This document shows positions 24,417-33,779 of a DNA stretch of 41,769 bases, piece after piece (positions within the stretch are counted from its first letter, which is position 1; each line of letters opens with the position of its first letter). The translations under genes and the position numbers were made by a program. The stretch is from Actinomycetota bacterium (GTDB taxonomy: Bacteria; Actinomycetota; Aquicultoria; Aquicultorales; Aquicultoraceae), in the NCBI GenBank assembly GCA_018333515.1, contig JAGXSZ010000025.1:1-41769 (forward strand). The letters are read 5' to 3'. Under the pieces are notes generated by a model, which saw only the letters and a program-made list of their open reading frames with translations, did no database searches and had not been told where the DNA came from.

Positions 24417-27400
24417 TTACTTTTTGAACTCATCTCGGATTGTCTCCTCTATGGCAGCCAAAATATCCGCATCCGTAATGATATGATCTTGTTTGATGTG
24501 AGAAATAATATCTCTTAAGAGGACGATTAGACCCACCTTATCTCCGGGATTCTTGAACCTGTAAATCCTTTCTTTGGGATCTAACTTGGGTGCTGGCTCG
24601 GGGATTAATTTGCTTTCATCGTCAAGGTTGGTAAATGCAATGCGCTCAACCTTGCTTGCTTCGTTCTGGCCGTTCGTCGTTACCAGATAATAGGTGCAGC
24701 TCTCAGCAATTTCAATTTCCTGGGGAAGAGAATCAACTGTTATGAACTGTTTTGCAGTCAATGGGTCTTCATTCTTTGTAACACGTACTTTCACCCCAGC
24801 TTCAGGAAGTGAAACTGTTAACTTAGTCGAGCCATGATATTTTACTGCCCAGGTTCCCTGATAGCTCTGAGTTAATTCAGACGTACAGGTAAAAACAGGT
24901 GCCGGTACTTTAGGTAGACTGGTTTCAATCTTTATAAGTGCATCCTGGAATTTGTTGACATAACCAGTCGTTTGATCATAAGACCAGTCATCTACCTTAC
25001 CAAGGGTGAATCCATAAGCGTTCGGGATCACTTCCAAGAAGGTTTTCTCAATATCAACCAATTTCTGCAAAGCTTCAAGCACTGTCTTTGTTGAAGGAGT
25101 TTGCCAATCTGAAGTTAGAAGTTTCTGCTCAGGATGTAAACTTTTCAACCAGGTATTAATGGCGTTGGTGTAATCCTGATACGTTTCTCCTTCTGGATGG
25201 AATAATTTCGATAATTGGGAAACAATGTTCGTTTTTATTGTAGTAGCTCGTGTTTCAATTTCTTGCTTGTCTTTTAGCAGCTCCTTAATGATTTCACTTG
25301 CTTCATCATCGCCCAATTCGGCATCTGGATTGTAGCCATAAGTTTGTTTGATTTGCTCCAATAGAATCTGGCTACCTGAATTACCCTCAGCGTTTTTCGT
25401 CAAAAAATCTACCAAGCTTTGAGCACTACTGTCATCGTTATAAACTCCTACTGCCCGCTCAAGCCGAGTCCGCTCTTTCCACCACCCTTGTAATGCACGC
25501 CATGCTTCAGCAAGAGTTTGTTGAGTGCCGGCAGCGGCTGGTTCGCTCGCAAAAAGGTTATAAATTTCATTAATCAGTTTCGCGGTTGCGGGCGTTAATG
25601 GACGTCGTTCAAGTGTCGCTAATGGGAACTTGCCAGTTGCTACATCAATGATAGTTTCAGGATCGCTGGTATCTGAATACCCTAATCCGGCAGGGTTGAC
25701 TTTCAATCGAATTTCATCACCAAAATGACGTATTGCACAGGCCAGGAATAAGGCTAAGGCATATGGTCCAAGACCATATGGAGCTTCAGTCATTTCTGAT
25801 AGGAGTGACCATATATTTAGAGTATCACCGCGTTTTAAGCCCTTGATATTATCGATTAAGCCAACCAGACCTGGAAATTTGATCTGGTACTTAGAAGGAT
25901 TGCTTTCCAATTCATATGTGGCAATATTACCTGAGTAATCCCCCTCCTGAATCAAAACTCCGTTGTTTGCCAAAGCAAGTTTCAAATATCGTATTTCACC
26001 ACGATTTTCTTTCTCTCCGTGATCAATCTGCACTGGCTTGTCCAGCTGAACGAGTTTTCCAACTGCATCGCGGAGGGCAGCGTCTTTTGATGCTGAAAAA
26101 CTCTTGGGATGAGCCTTACTAAGATATTCATGGCTGGTCGTGCTACGGCTGGTGAATAACCGATTCATCAAAACGTCGGCCGGATCATATTCATTCACTG
26201 GGTCGGCTACCAGGGTTTTTCCATCCTCACGGTACCAAAGTAATCCTTTGGCTTCCAGGTATCGTTCGCGAGCATGAATAAAATCACCTACCCGACCAGT
26301 CTTTTGGTTTTCTTTACCTAGCATGTCGTCAGCTAAAGCTTTTTCCTGGAACTCCATCTTATTGTATTCGTCTGTCAACATGAATTGCTGGACCGCGATT
26401 AAATTAATGACGGCTTCCCGAATCGGAATCGCTGTTCTGGGAACGCCGGCAATTACAGTGGCCAAATGATTGGACTTCACAGCTTGTTGTGCTTGTTGTA
26501 TCTCCTGATCGTTTTCACATAAAACATAAACCATCGTGCCGTCGTATCGCTCACTCCAAGTGTTTTGTGAAGCACGCTTCTGTTCTTGAAACTCCCAAAA
26601 ATCGATCTCTGCTCCATCTGGCTGCTTATATTTGGCAGCCAATTCTTGAGGGGTCGCGAACACGCGAATTAGGCGCTTATCACCCAAATAATCCTGGTTA
26701 TGGCCTTTGGCGTCCGTCCAGATTTCCCATCTTTTTTCTGCTAATTTACCCACCTTTTCTGATAGGTTTAAAGGTTGGTTAAGGATATCTTGCTTAATCC
26801 CGTTGACCAGAGTGTCTAAGTCAGCCATATTGCTTCGGCGGAACTCGTATTCACCTGATGGGGATTGGAACAAGATTTTATTTGACATCAGGCTTTTTAG
26901 TTCGCTGCCTAACATCTTCTTGTCATTCCCTGATACGAGGTTCAAACCGAATTCCAATGTCTGTTGGGTCACATTCACATTGCATACTCGATAGACAAAG
27001 ATCAGGTCTAGGACTCTTTTTGTAAAAGCATCAATTTCACGGCTCAGCGTGTTTTTATAAGCGAACCGTCGTGCTTCTTCTACAGCAGCCAGATAATTTC
27101 GGATATGGTCACGGATATCTGGACGTACCATCAACGTGGTATCTGTGAAACTGGGTTTGAAATAGGTGGCAAGATATTCTGGTGTGTATATTTCCAGCTC
27201 ACCATTCGGTCTGGTCACATCGTAATTCCGCACAAACCAGGAGTATCCACCTTCCGGAGGATTCTCACCAAAACGCCGGAAAAACGAGAAGACTGATCGT
27301 GCATCCGATCCCAATTCTTTCGACATCTTCGTAAGGCAAAATGTCGTCATCGGGTGAGCCGGATAAATATTCTTCACAATTTGATCCAGGAGTTGAGGTT

Positions 27401-28541
27401 CATCCAAATAATCAAAGATTTTCATGCGCTTGGCATCGCCGGCCATTTTAGTCAGCAGCCAGGAATTCTTTTTTATAACCTCATCCTGCCAGGTCGTATT
27501 TTCAGTTTTTGGCGATACCAACGCAGCGATAATTTGTTCCAGTTCTTCGGACTCAAGGCTGACTTCAGTAACTCGGTCCCTTACCACTCGAAAATCCATT
27601 TGAAGCGGTGTGTTCGCTCCATATGCTTCAAAACGTCGATGCCCTGTTCCAATGAATATTAATTGCATCCCATCAATGCCATCTTTAGACATTTCTGCAA
27701 AACCCTGGAAGATGCTCATGCTGACACGACCCTCGGATAGGGCATACCCAAATTCATCAGCTAAAAACACCAACCCCTTATAACGCTTTTGGAAATCATG
27801 ATTCGCTAGAAGATCTTTGAGAATATCCAAAAGGCTGTCGTTCTTAAATTTCATCTTGCTCTTGGTAGCCTTTTGGTAGGCTTCCTGGAATTGATCCATG
27901 GCTGAGTTTTGATTTAATCGGAGATTGGATTTGAGCTGTTCCAATGATTGACGTGGATCATCGCCTCCTAAATGACTCAGGAAGTCATTGAAAGTGCCGA
28001 CCAGATGGCCAGCCTGTTCATCATGCTCATATTCTTCAATCCATTTCAATGCGCCTTTAAACTGGGTATCTAAAACGATACTTTCTGCGCCTTCATTTTG
28101 CAGGGCTTTTTCCAGAGCGCTGATCAGCATTTCATCAAATAGTTTTGCCTCTCCAAAATCACAAGGAGCGACCAAATAACGACCATCACCACGCATGTTG
28201 CGAATTTTTTCAGAACCAGTTCGGTCGCGTTTAGCCCAGTTATCAAAGAAAGCTGTCATCTCCAGATCGGTTGGCTTGGAGGAAAAGTAATTTGCCAGCA
28301 TGAGACACAAATGGCTTTTACCTGTACCATAACTGCCCGTCAGCATGAATACTTTTTCTTTATTCTCTTTACTGGGTAATTGCGCCTGTGCTAAGGATAT
28401 AAACGCTTCGCGGTGAGAGCGAATCGGGACATAACCCCGCATATGATCGCGGTTTTCATTGTCGTTGTAGTAATAATCAAGCAAACGAACTTGATCGCCG
28501 TAGGCTGTGTGGAAGTTTACAAGATCAAATATTTTCGTCAT
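24417..28541 (-). CDS. brxC: BrxC/PglY-type ATPase, BREX core
   Basis: A 1374-aa protein, the usual size class of BrxC/PglY (about 1200 aa) or slightly larger. It begins TKIFDLVNFHTAYGDQVRLL, has Walker A LTGSYGTGKSH (67-77) and Walker B GLVFLADEFGYAL (256-268), then long helical regions and a C-terminal beta domain (about 1180-1330). BrxC is an ATPase required for BREX modification and defence. CAAGGGGAGGATCACT precedes ATG 28541. It is 20 bases after brxF and directly before pglZ, the pairing seen in BREX clusters. Confidence 0.88.
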   Translation of the reverse strand: MTKIFDLVNFHTAYGDQVRLLDYYYNDNENRDHMRGYVPIRSHREAFISLAQAQLPSKENKEKVFMLTGSYGTGKSHLCLMLANYFSSKPTDLEMTAFFDNWAKRDRTGSEKIRNMRGDGRYLVAPCDFGEAKLFDEMLISALEKALQNEGAESIVLDTQFKGALKWIEEYEHDEQAGHLVGTFNDFLSHLGGDDPRQSLEQLKSNLRLNQNSAMDQFQEAYQKATKSKMKFKNDSLLDILKDLLANHDFQKRYKGLVFLADEFGYALSEGRVSMSIFQGFAEMSKDGIDGMQLIFIGTGHRRFEAYGANTPLQMDFRVVRDRVTEVSLESEELEQIIAALVSPKTENTTWQDEVIKKNSWLLTKMAGDAKRMKIFDYLDEPQLLDQIVKNIYPAHPMTTFCLTKMSKELGSDARSVFSFFRRFGENPPEGGYSWFVRNYDVTRPNGELEIYTPEYLATYFKPSFTDTTLMVRPDIRDHIRNYLAAVEEARRFAYKNTLSREIDAFTKRVLDLIFVYRVCNVNVTQQTLEFGLNLVSGNDKKMLGSELKSLMSNKILFQSPSGEYEFRRSNMADLDTLVNGIKQDILNQPLNLSEKVGKLAEKRWEIWTDAKGHNQDYLGDKRLIRVFATPQELAAKYKQPDGAEIDFWEFQEQKRASQNTWSERYDGTMVYVLCENDQEIQQAQQAVKSNHLATVIAGVPRTAIPIREAVINLIAVQQFMLTDEYNKMEFQEKALADDMLGKENQKTGRVGDFIHARERYLEAKGLLWYREDGKTLVADPVNEYDPADVLMNRLFTSRSTTSHEYLSKAHPKSFSASKDAALRDAVGKLVQLDKPVQIDHGEKENRGEIRYLKLALANNGVLIQEGDYSGNIATYELESNPSKYQIKFPGLVGLIDNIKGLKRGDTLNIWSLLSEMTEAPYGLGPYALALFLACAIRHFGDEIRLKVNPAGLGYSDTSDPETIIDVATGKFPLATLERRPLTPATAKLINEIYNLFASEPAAAGTQQTLAEAWRALQGWWKERTRLERAVGVYNDDSSAQSLVDFLTKNAEGNSGSQILLEQIKQTYGYNPDAELGDDEASEIIKELLKDKQEIETRATTIKTNIVSQLSKLFHPEGETYQDYTNAINTWLKSLHPEQKLLTSDWQTPSTKTVLEALQKLVDIEKTFLEVIPNAYGFTLGKVDDWSYDQTTGYVNKFQDALIKIETSLPKVPAPVFTCTSELTQSYQGTWAVKYHGSTKLTVSLPEAGVKVRVTKNEDPLTAKQFITVDSLPQEIEIAESCTYYLVTTNGQNEASKVERIAFTNLDDESKLIPEPAPKLDPKERIYRFKNPGDKVGLIVLLRDIISHIKQDHIITDADILAAIEETIRDEFKK

Positions 28542-28561
28542 AGTGATCCTCCCCTTGGGGT

Positions 28562-29026
28562 TTAGATTGCTTCGAACTCGTTGAGCGGCAGAATGCGTGG
28601 TTGGCCGCTGGAATTGTTGAATTGGGCTGTTGCCAGAATTTCATCGCTCTGAATGAAAAAGGCAAAGGTTTTTTCAGTTACTCCTGGAGAACGCAACTGA
28701 ACTTTCATCCAGTGCAGCAATGCCTGTTTATCTTCAGGTTTCCAGGTGTTGAAAAGGAAGTCTGGATTATCAATCAGAATAAACTCTTCTGTCACTTGCA
28801 ATCCCAACAAATATTCCTTCAAAAAACCGAAACCGCATTGAGTAATTTTTGGCAGGTCGGGTTGTTTTATAAATGCCTGTTGAAGGTCAAGATAATAAAT
28901 GCCGGCGCGTTGTGCTGCTGCTCGTTTTGCGAACGAAGTTTTCCCTGATTTTGCTGGATAATGCACAATAAATGCCCGCTTATCTTCGCTGCTTTGTTGG
29001 TCCAGATACTTAAAAAAGTTGATCAT
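28562..29026 (-). CDS. brxF: BrxF-like small P-loop protein
   Basis: A 154-aa protein. It has a P-loop-like YPAKSGKTSFAKRAAA (Gly-Lys-Thr at 28-30) whose first Gly/Ala is replaced, and a Walker B-like EFILIDNPDF (81-90). Size, motif style and position directly before brxC fit BrxF, the small ATPase that marks BREX type 3. The ATG overlaps the stop of the DUF4007-like gene (ATGA), so the two are translationally coupled, with AAAGGTG as ribosome site. The partner is probably BrxC. Confidence 0.72.
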   Translation of the reverse strand: MINFFKYLDQQSSEDKRAFIVHYPAKSGKTSFAKRAAAQRAGIYYLDLQQAFIKQPDLPKITQCGFGFLKEYLLGLQVTEEFILIDNPDFLFNTWKPEDKQALLHWMKVQLRSPGVTEKTFAFFIQSDEILATAQFNNSSGQPRILPLNEFEAI

Positions 29027-29973
29027 CGGGATTCACCTTTCAAGTATTGGGTTGCTGCAGATAACCAGGTGGTGTCTCGTTTAAACCGTACCTGATCCAA
29101 CCCCGACCGAACTTCTACAGATAATAGTCCAGCGTTATGTAATTCGTCTAAAGCCTTGCGAACTGAAGCCTGGTTCTGCCGGAAGATACGACCGGGGCTG
29201 AAATTCCCATCCACAATGAGCGGAATTTCAAGGGAAGGCGCGCCAGGATAATATTGATCACGATAAACCAGGAGGCTGCTGAGCCAAACCAGCGGCGGAA
29301 TAACAGCTGTATTTGAATTGAACTCGTATTTTGGGCCGCCAACATGAGTAATCAGGTCAAGCGGCGAAAAGATTTCCTCGGTATAACAACGGATTGCGCC
29401 ACGCAATTCAGCCGGTGCTTTCTTTTTCAGCGTTTGTTCAGACCACTTGTCCGAAGCGCTGGTTAACACTTGGGTGATTTCACCAAGATCCACTTCCGCT
29501 TTTCGAACCGGTAATTCATTAAACGCGATACTCCAGATCACCAGACTGGCGTTCGAGGCCAACATGTAATGGAATAACCACAAAAGACCTTTATTATCCA
29601 GGTAGGGGGATTGAGCAAGCACCCGCGTACCAAATGGTGTCAAAATGTTTTCGGAATTTATCAAATAGATTTTACGGCCAAAGGATAAAGTGGCTTCCGT
29701 TCGGGCTGAAGGGATTGAAAGAAGCTGGGCGATCTGTTCAATCGTGAGTTTACTGGCTTTCAAATCACTGAGCTGATGCAGGATACGGCTGAGATGGATG
29801 CTGTGGATCTCATAATGACGGGTCAATTCCAAGCGCGCATTCGCCGGAAGTAACCCGGAAAGAGTCAGTCCAGGAATATCTTTTTGTAACGGGATAAATT
29901 CAATCGTCTGTTCAATGGCGACGGTTTTTTGCGGTTTTGGAGGATCATCAAATAAATTAGGCTGTATGGGCAT
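29023..29973 (-). CDS. DUF4007-like winged-helix protein
   Basis: A 316-aa protein. Residues 109-153 (ENILTPFGTRVLAQSPYLDN, LLWLFHYMLASN, VIWSIAFNEL) match the core signature of DUF4007 as I know it: L-T-P-x-G, DPYLED, LWLLHY, WYWFFN. A helical bundle precedes and winged-helix-like segments follow. DUF4007 proteins are best known beside DNA phosphorothioation or PAPS-reductase genes, including some BREX type 4 clusters; none of those partners is here. TAGGAGGAACTTAT precedes ATG 29973. It is 11 bases after pglX and overlaps brxF. Its role may be DNA binding or modification control, which is not established. Confidence 0.65.
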   Translation of the reverse strand: MPIQPNLFDDPPKPQKTVAIEQTIEFIPLQKDIPGLTLSGLLPANARLELTRHYEIHSIHLSRILHQLSDLKASKLTIEQIAQLLSIPSARTEATLSFGRKIYLINSENILTPFGTRVLAQSPYLDNKGLLWLFHYMLASNASLVIWSIAFNELPVRKAEVDLGEITQVLTSASDKWSEQTLKKKAPAELRGAIRCYTEEIFSPLDLITHVGGPKYEFNSNTAVIPPLVWLSSLLVYRDQYYPGAPSLEIPLIVDGNFSPGRIFRQNQASVRKALDELHNAGLLSVEVRSGLDQVRFKRDTTWLSAATQYLKGESR

Positions 29974-29984
29974 ATAAGTTCCTC

Positions 29985-32900
29985 CTAGGCTTCCGTTTCT
30001 TCATCAATTTCATCTTCTTCTCCTGGTTCTACAACCAACCCCTGGGCAGCTTCTTGCGCAGCGATTTCCTGGTTGAGCGCGACCAGCCGTGTAAAGATTT
30101 CGCGTTGGGCTGCCGGTGAAGGCATGAAGCGGATCTTCTTGCGGTCATTGGGGTAAAAATCGTGCTGCAAATTAATATCTTCCCAGCCATAGCAAGCTAT
30201 AACGGAGTTATCCATATCGATTTGTAGATTACGTATATACTGAATATCTCCATCATTAACCTTTGGATTATTGAACAAGTTGTAAATTTTTGTCAGACCA
30301 AGAATTCGTTGTTGCATAATTTGTTGTCTGTAATTATAGAAATTCTTACCTGTTTCGTCAGTTTTTTCAATTTCCTTCTTACCAATAGATTGAGGGAATG
30401 GAAAAGTCTGATAACAATAAGCAAGAGTATAAGAGTTTCTTGCTTCGAGAGTTGAAGCAAGGCGTTTTTGCCAAATTTCATGAGTACTAGATTGCAGAAG
30501 TGCAAAATGATAATAATCATCAAAAGTGAATATCCCTAATTTGCATGATAGTATTTGGTTCGGGTCTGTAAATGACAATATATGATGTTCACTAACTAGA
30601 CTTCGAACCAATATTCGTGAAAGGTCACTTATGGCAATTCGTAACCCTTTTCGATATTCTCCATAGAGCCACCACTTCAGTCTATTTCGTTCCCTATTTA
30701 CTTTATCTCTTTGGGGTTTTACTTTCTCTTGGACAATACTCATTAAATCTGGGTACTCACTTGCCTTTTTGAAATCATAGTCATGAAAACAGATCGCATA
30801 TCTTTTTGATTTTTGACCCAAGTTTGCATTAACATCTTCTCCAGTAAGATATGGAAACAAACACTCCGAATTATTGGGATCTTTCGTTATCAGGTTCTTC
30901 GCAGTTTGCTCATCCAGAATAAAACCTATGCCGTAGGGAATATCACCTTGAAATGAAGTGCCAAGATTTTGGATTAATTTATGTGGGGTCGTTTCGGGTA
31001 CATCATCTAAATATGACGAAATAAAGGGTACATTAGTATTATCCAAATAACGAAGATTTTCTCTTGTAGATCTTATTGATTTTGATTTAAACATAGCAAC
31101 TAAATTAACTTCTACATTTGCGTCCCCTCGCCATTTAACATATCTATCTGCAAAGTAAATTTCAAAACCTTTTTCTAATAAGTATGAAATCCCTGTTCGT
31201 CTAGTATCTCCTTGTGCAATTGAATTTGTTGCAACAAATCCTGAGCAACCCCACTCGTTGAGTATTTTTTCTGCAAGTCGAAAAAAGTAAGAACATAAAT
31301 CAGCTGCGCCAATACTAGGAATAAAGGTGGATTTTAAATATTGTAGGAAATAATCTCCCAGCTCTCCACTTATTTTCAATCCACCGAGAAACGGGGGATT
31401 TCCGACGATTACATCAAACCCTTTGGCTTCTTCCTTCCAAAAAATTCCGGGGAATTCTAATCCCCAATGAAGGGAGTAAGCATTACCTAATGAAATTTGT
31501 ACTTTGTTTTGCAATATATTTTGAGCTTCGTTGAGTTCGGATCCATTTTGATATACTTTTGCCAAGATGTGTAACTCATTGGCAGTGATCTTCACCCCCA
31601 TTTTTTGTGCCACAACTAAGTTTCCTATTTGTTTATAAGGCGTTAGAATTTTCTCTACTTCTTCCAAATTTAATTCTTGCTGGTGAACGTCCTCAGCACG
31701 ACTCACAATCTGGTTAGCAATTTTTTGAAGTAAAGTATTGGCTTCACCCATCTTCTGTTGTAGTGAGTGAACTTGTTGCAATAACAGATACTGGCCTCTG
31801 GCTTCAGCCACTTCTGACTTTGCCGTAGACTTACTAAAATCGTCTTGCTTTAGTAAGGTTTCAATTTCCTCCAGGCTGGCACCCAGCAGGCTGTTGCCCT
31901 GTTTAAGGTGATGATCTAAAAATGAAAGTGGCTGTCCTAACTGCATTGTAGCCAACCACAACGAGAGCTTGGCAAGCTCGACGGCCATCTGGTTGATATC
32001 CACACCATACAGGCAATTCTCCACGATGCGTTTACGCCAGAGATCAGCGTCCAGGTTGATGTTGTCATTTGTCCAGGGGGTTCGGGTGAATACCCAGAGG
32101 ATAAAGTTGGTCATCTGATGGGCGATGTGCACCAAAAAATGTCCGCTGCCCATGGCGGGATCACAGGCGCGCAGGTTGAGCACCTGGCTCTCGACAAATT
32201 GTTCCAACTCGCTGTCAACCCGCTCCTGCAGCCGGCGGCGTTGTGCTTCACCGGGCGTTGCATCGATTTCGGCCAGCCATTGGGTGAAATTGGGCTCAAA
32301 TTCCTGCCAGCGCTCATTCAGCAGGCGCAGTACTGTCTGCTTGACCAGACGTTCCACCAGGTCTTCGGCGGTGTAATGCGTGCCGGTGGCTTTGCGCTCA
32401 TGCGGGCTTTGGGCGAAATAAACCTTCCCCTTTTTCAGGAGCTCATCATTCGGTTTGCGCTCCGTCTTCTCAGCGCTCAGATATTTGACTTTACCGTCTT
32501 TATCCCGCCGCGCCAGCAGCTCTTCTTCGGCAATAAACAAGCGATACTCGATCATGCCTTCATACAGGCTGCCTAAATGCCGCACCGACAGATCACGGTA
32601 ATCGATGCGCTCCGGATCCGTTTCATCATTGGGATCTGAAAGGTAAGCCAGTTCGACCAGTGCTTCCGCCAAAAATCGGTTGGCGATCTTGCATTCCTTC
32701 AAATAAACTTTGTCGTCATTCTCAAACAGGCCGCCATTATACGGCGGGATACCCATATATTCGTCGCTGTACTGAATGGCATTGAACAGTGTGTTAAGTT
32801 GATCCCAAAGATTGGTCTGCTGGATAGCGTTATTACCGGGGTTGAGGTGAACGGCATAGGCATCTTCCACCAACCGGTTCAGGCTGATAGCCTGGTAATC

Positions 32901-33770
32901 CTCTCGGTCCATTGGCAGAAGGTTGCGCGATTCGGCGTAAAAAATGAATAACAGTCGATACAGCAAATAGGTTGCATTGCGGTAAATCTCATCCCGCTCC
33001 GCGTCGGTGAAAGCCCGTGTTCCACTGGGGTCGATGGCATGCACCAACCCCATGCAGAGCTGCGCCATAATTCCATCCCCGCCACCGGGGGTATTCAGAT
33101 TATCGCTGACACTGGTCTTTAGATATTTTTCTGTGGCCTCAGTCGCTTGAATCGATTGCTCAAAAAATGCATCCAGTTTATTTTTGCCAGTGGATTCATC
33201 CTTTTCCAACGAATCTTCAAGCCGGACAATATGATGAAAGAGATAGGCTGCCAGCCGGTCATCCTGCCCTTTGAGCAAATCGATCAGATCAATTTCTAAA
33301 AAGGATTCATATTTTCGAAGGTTTTTGGCATCCAGCAAGCGCCATTGATCCCCGTTGGTTAAAATGATCCAACGAAGATCGTGTTCCTGTTTTTGCAGCG
33401 CCAGGTTCACCGCCTGGATCATCCAGTGCTGACCTTTAGGCAGCGTGCCATCTGGCGCATGCCCATCCAACTTTTGGCGCTCACCAACCACATAACAGAT
33501 CGCGAGCGGACTCTCACGTTCCCACGGCGCGACCAGATACCAGGCTTCAGGAAATTCAGATCCCACTTCGACCAAATCCAAAGTTTGTTGATTCAGCAGG
33601 GGGCGAATCCAGGTTTCGACCAGACTATGTGGAGAAGAGAAATCAGCATTTCGATACCAATCCCGGGCACTTTCGTGGACGAGATAGTTGGCAGAAGCGA
33701 TTTCTTCTTCTGTGGGATGAAGATTTCTCAGGAAAATATTGTTAAAAAGGAGATGGTTGGTGTATGCCAT
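29985..33770 (-). CDS. pglX: PglX-like adenine-specific DNA methyltransferase
   Basis: A 1261-aa protein of the Eco57I/PglX group. ATGTHYTAEDLV (462-472) leads into SAM motif I, ACDPAMGSGHF (535-545), and motif IV, VGNPPFLGG (789-797), the gamma-class N6-adenine signature. Residues 800-1200 probably recognise DNA. The N-terminal region (70-150) resembles a type IIG nuclease domain (TNGDQWRLL), but where the E-x-K would be expected the sequence is LAICYVVGE, so cleavage activity looks lost. In BREX this enzyme methylates host DNA so the system can tell self from phage. It starts 9 bases after the PHP-ATPase gene. The C-terminus is acidic. Confidence 0.82.
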   Translation of the reverse strand: MAYTNHLLFNNIFLRNLHPTEEEIASANYLVHESARDWYRNADFSSPHSLVETWIRPLLNQQTLDLVEVGSEFPEAWYLVAPWERESPLAICYVVGERQKLDGHAPDGTLPKGQHWMIQAVNLALQKQEHDLRWIILTNGDQWRLLDAKNLRKYESFLEIDLIDLLKGQDDRLAAYLFHHIVRLEDSLEKDESTGKNKLDAFFEQSIQATEATEKYLKTSVSDNLNTPGGGDGIMAQLCMGLVHAIDPSGTRAFTDAERDEIYRNATYLLYRLLFIFYAESRNLLPMDREDYQAISLNRLVEDAYAVHLNPGNNAIQQTNLWDQLNTLFNAIQYSDEYMGIPPYNGGLFENDDKVYLKECKIANRFLAEALVELAYLSDPNDETDPERIDYRDLSVRHLGSLYEGMIEYRLFIAEEELLARRDKDGKVKYLSAEKTERKPNDELLKKGKVYFAQSPHERKATGTHYTAEDLVERLVKQTVLRLLNERWQEFEPNFTQWLAEIDATPGEAQRRRLQERVDSELEQFVESQVLNLRACDPAMGSGHFLVHIAHQMTNFILWVFTRTPWTNDNINLDADLWRKRIVENCLYGVDINQMAVELAKLSLWLATMQLGQPLSFLDHHLKQGNSLLGASLEEIETLLKQDDFSKSTAKSEVAEARGQYLLLQQVHSLQQKMGEANTLLQKIANQIVSRAEDVHQQELNLEEVEKILTPYKQIGNLVVAQKMGVKITANELHILAKVYQNGSELNEAQNILQNKVQISLGNAYSLHWGLEFPGIFWKEEAKGFDVIVGNPPFLGGLKISGELGDYFLQYLKSTFIPSIGAADLCSYFFRLAEKILNEWGCSGFVATNSIAQGDTRRTGISYLLEKGFEIYFADRYVKWRGDANVEVNLVAMFKSKSIRSTRENLRYLDNTNVPFISSYLDDVPETTPHKLIQNLGTSFQGDIPYGIGFILDEQTAKNLITKDPNNSECLFPYLTGEDVNANLGQKSKRYAICFHDYDFKKASEYPDLMSIVQEKVKPQRDKVNRERNRLKWWLYGEYRKGLRIAISDLSRILVRSLVSEHHILSFTDPNQILSCKLGIFTFDDYYHFALLQSSTHEIWQKRLASTLEARNSYTLAYCYQTFPFPQSIGKKEIEKTDETGKNFYNYRQQIMQQRILGLTKIYNLFNNPKVNDGDIQYIRNLQIDMDNSVIACYGWEDINLQHDFYPNDRKKIRFMPSPAAQREIFTRLVALNQEIAAQEAAQGLVVEPGEEDEIDEETEA

Positions 33771-33779
33771 AGTAAAGTT

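Noticed and set aside
29985-33770. Active type IIG restriction enzyme (single-chain nuclease-methylase)
   Set aside because: The overall build is similar, but the nuclease E-x-K is not found in the N-terminal domain and the gene sits between BREX core genes, so PglX is the better call.
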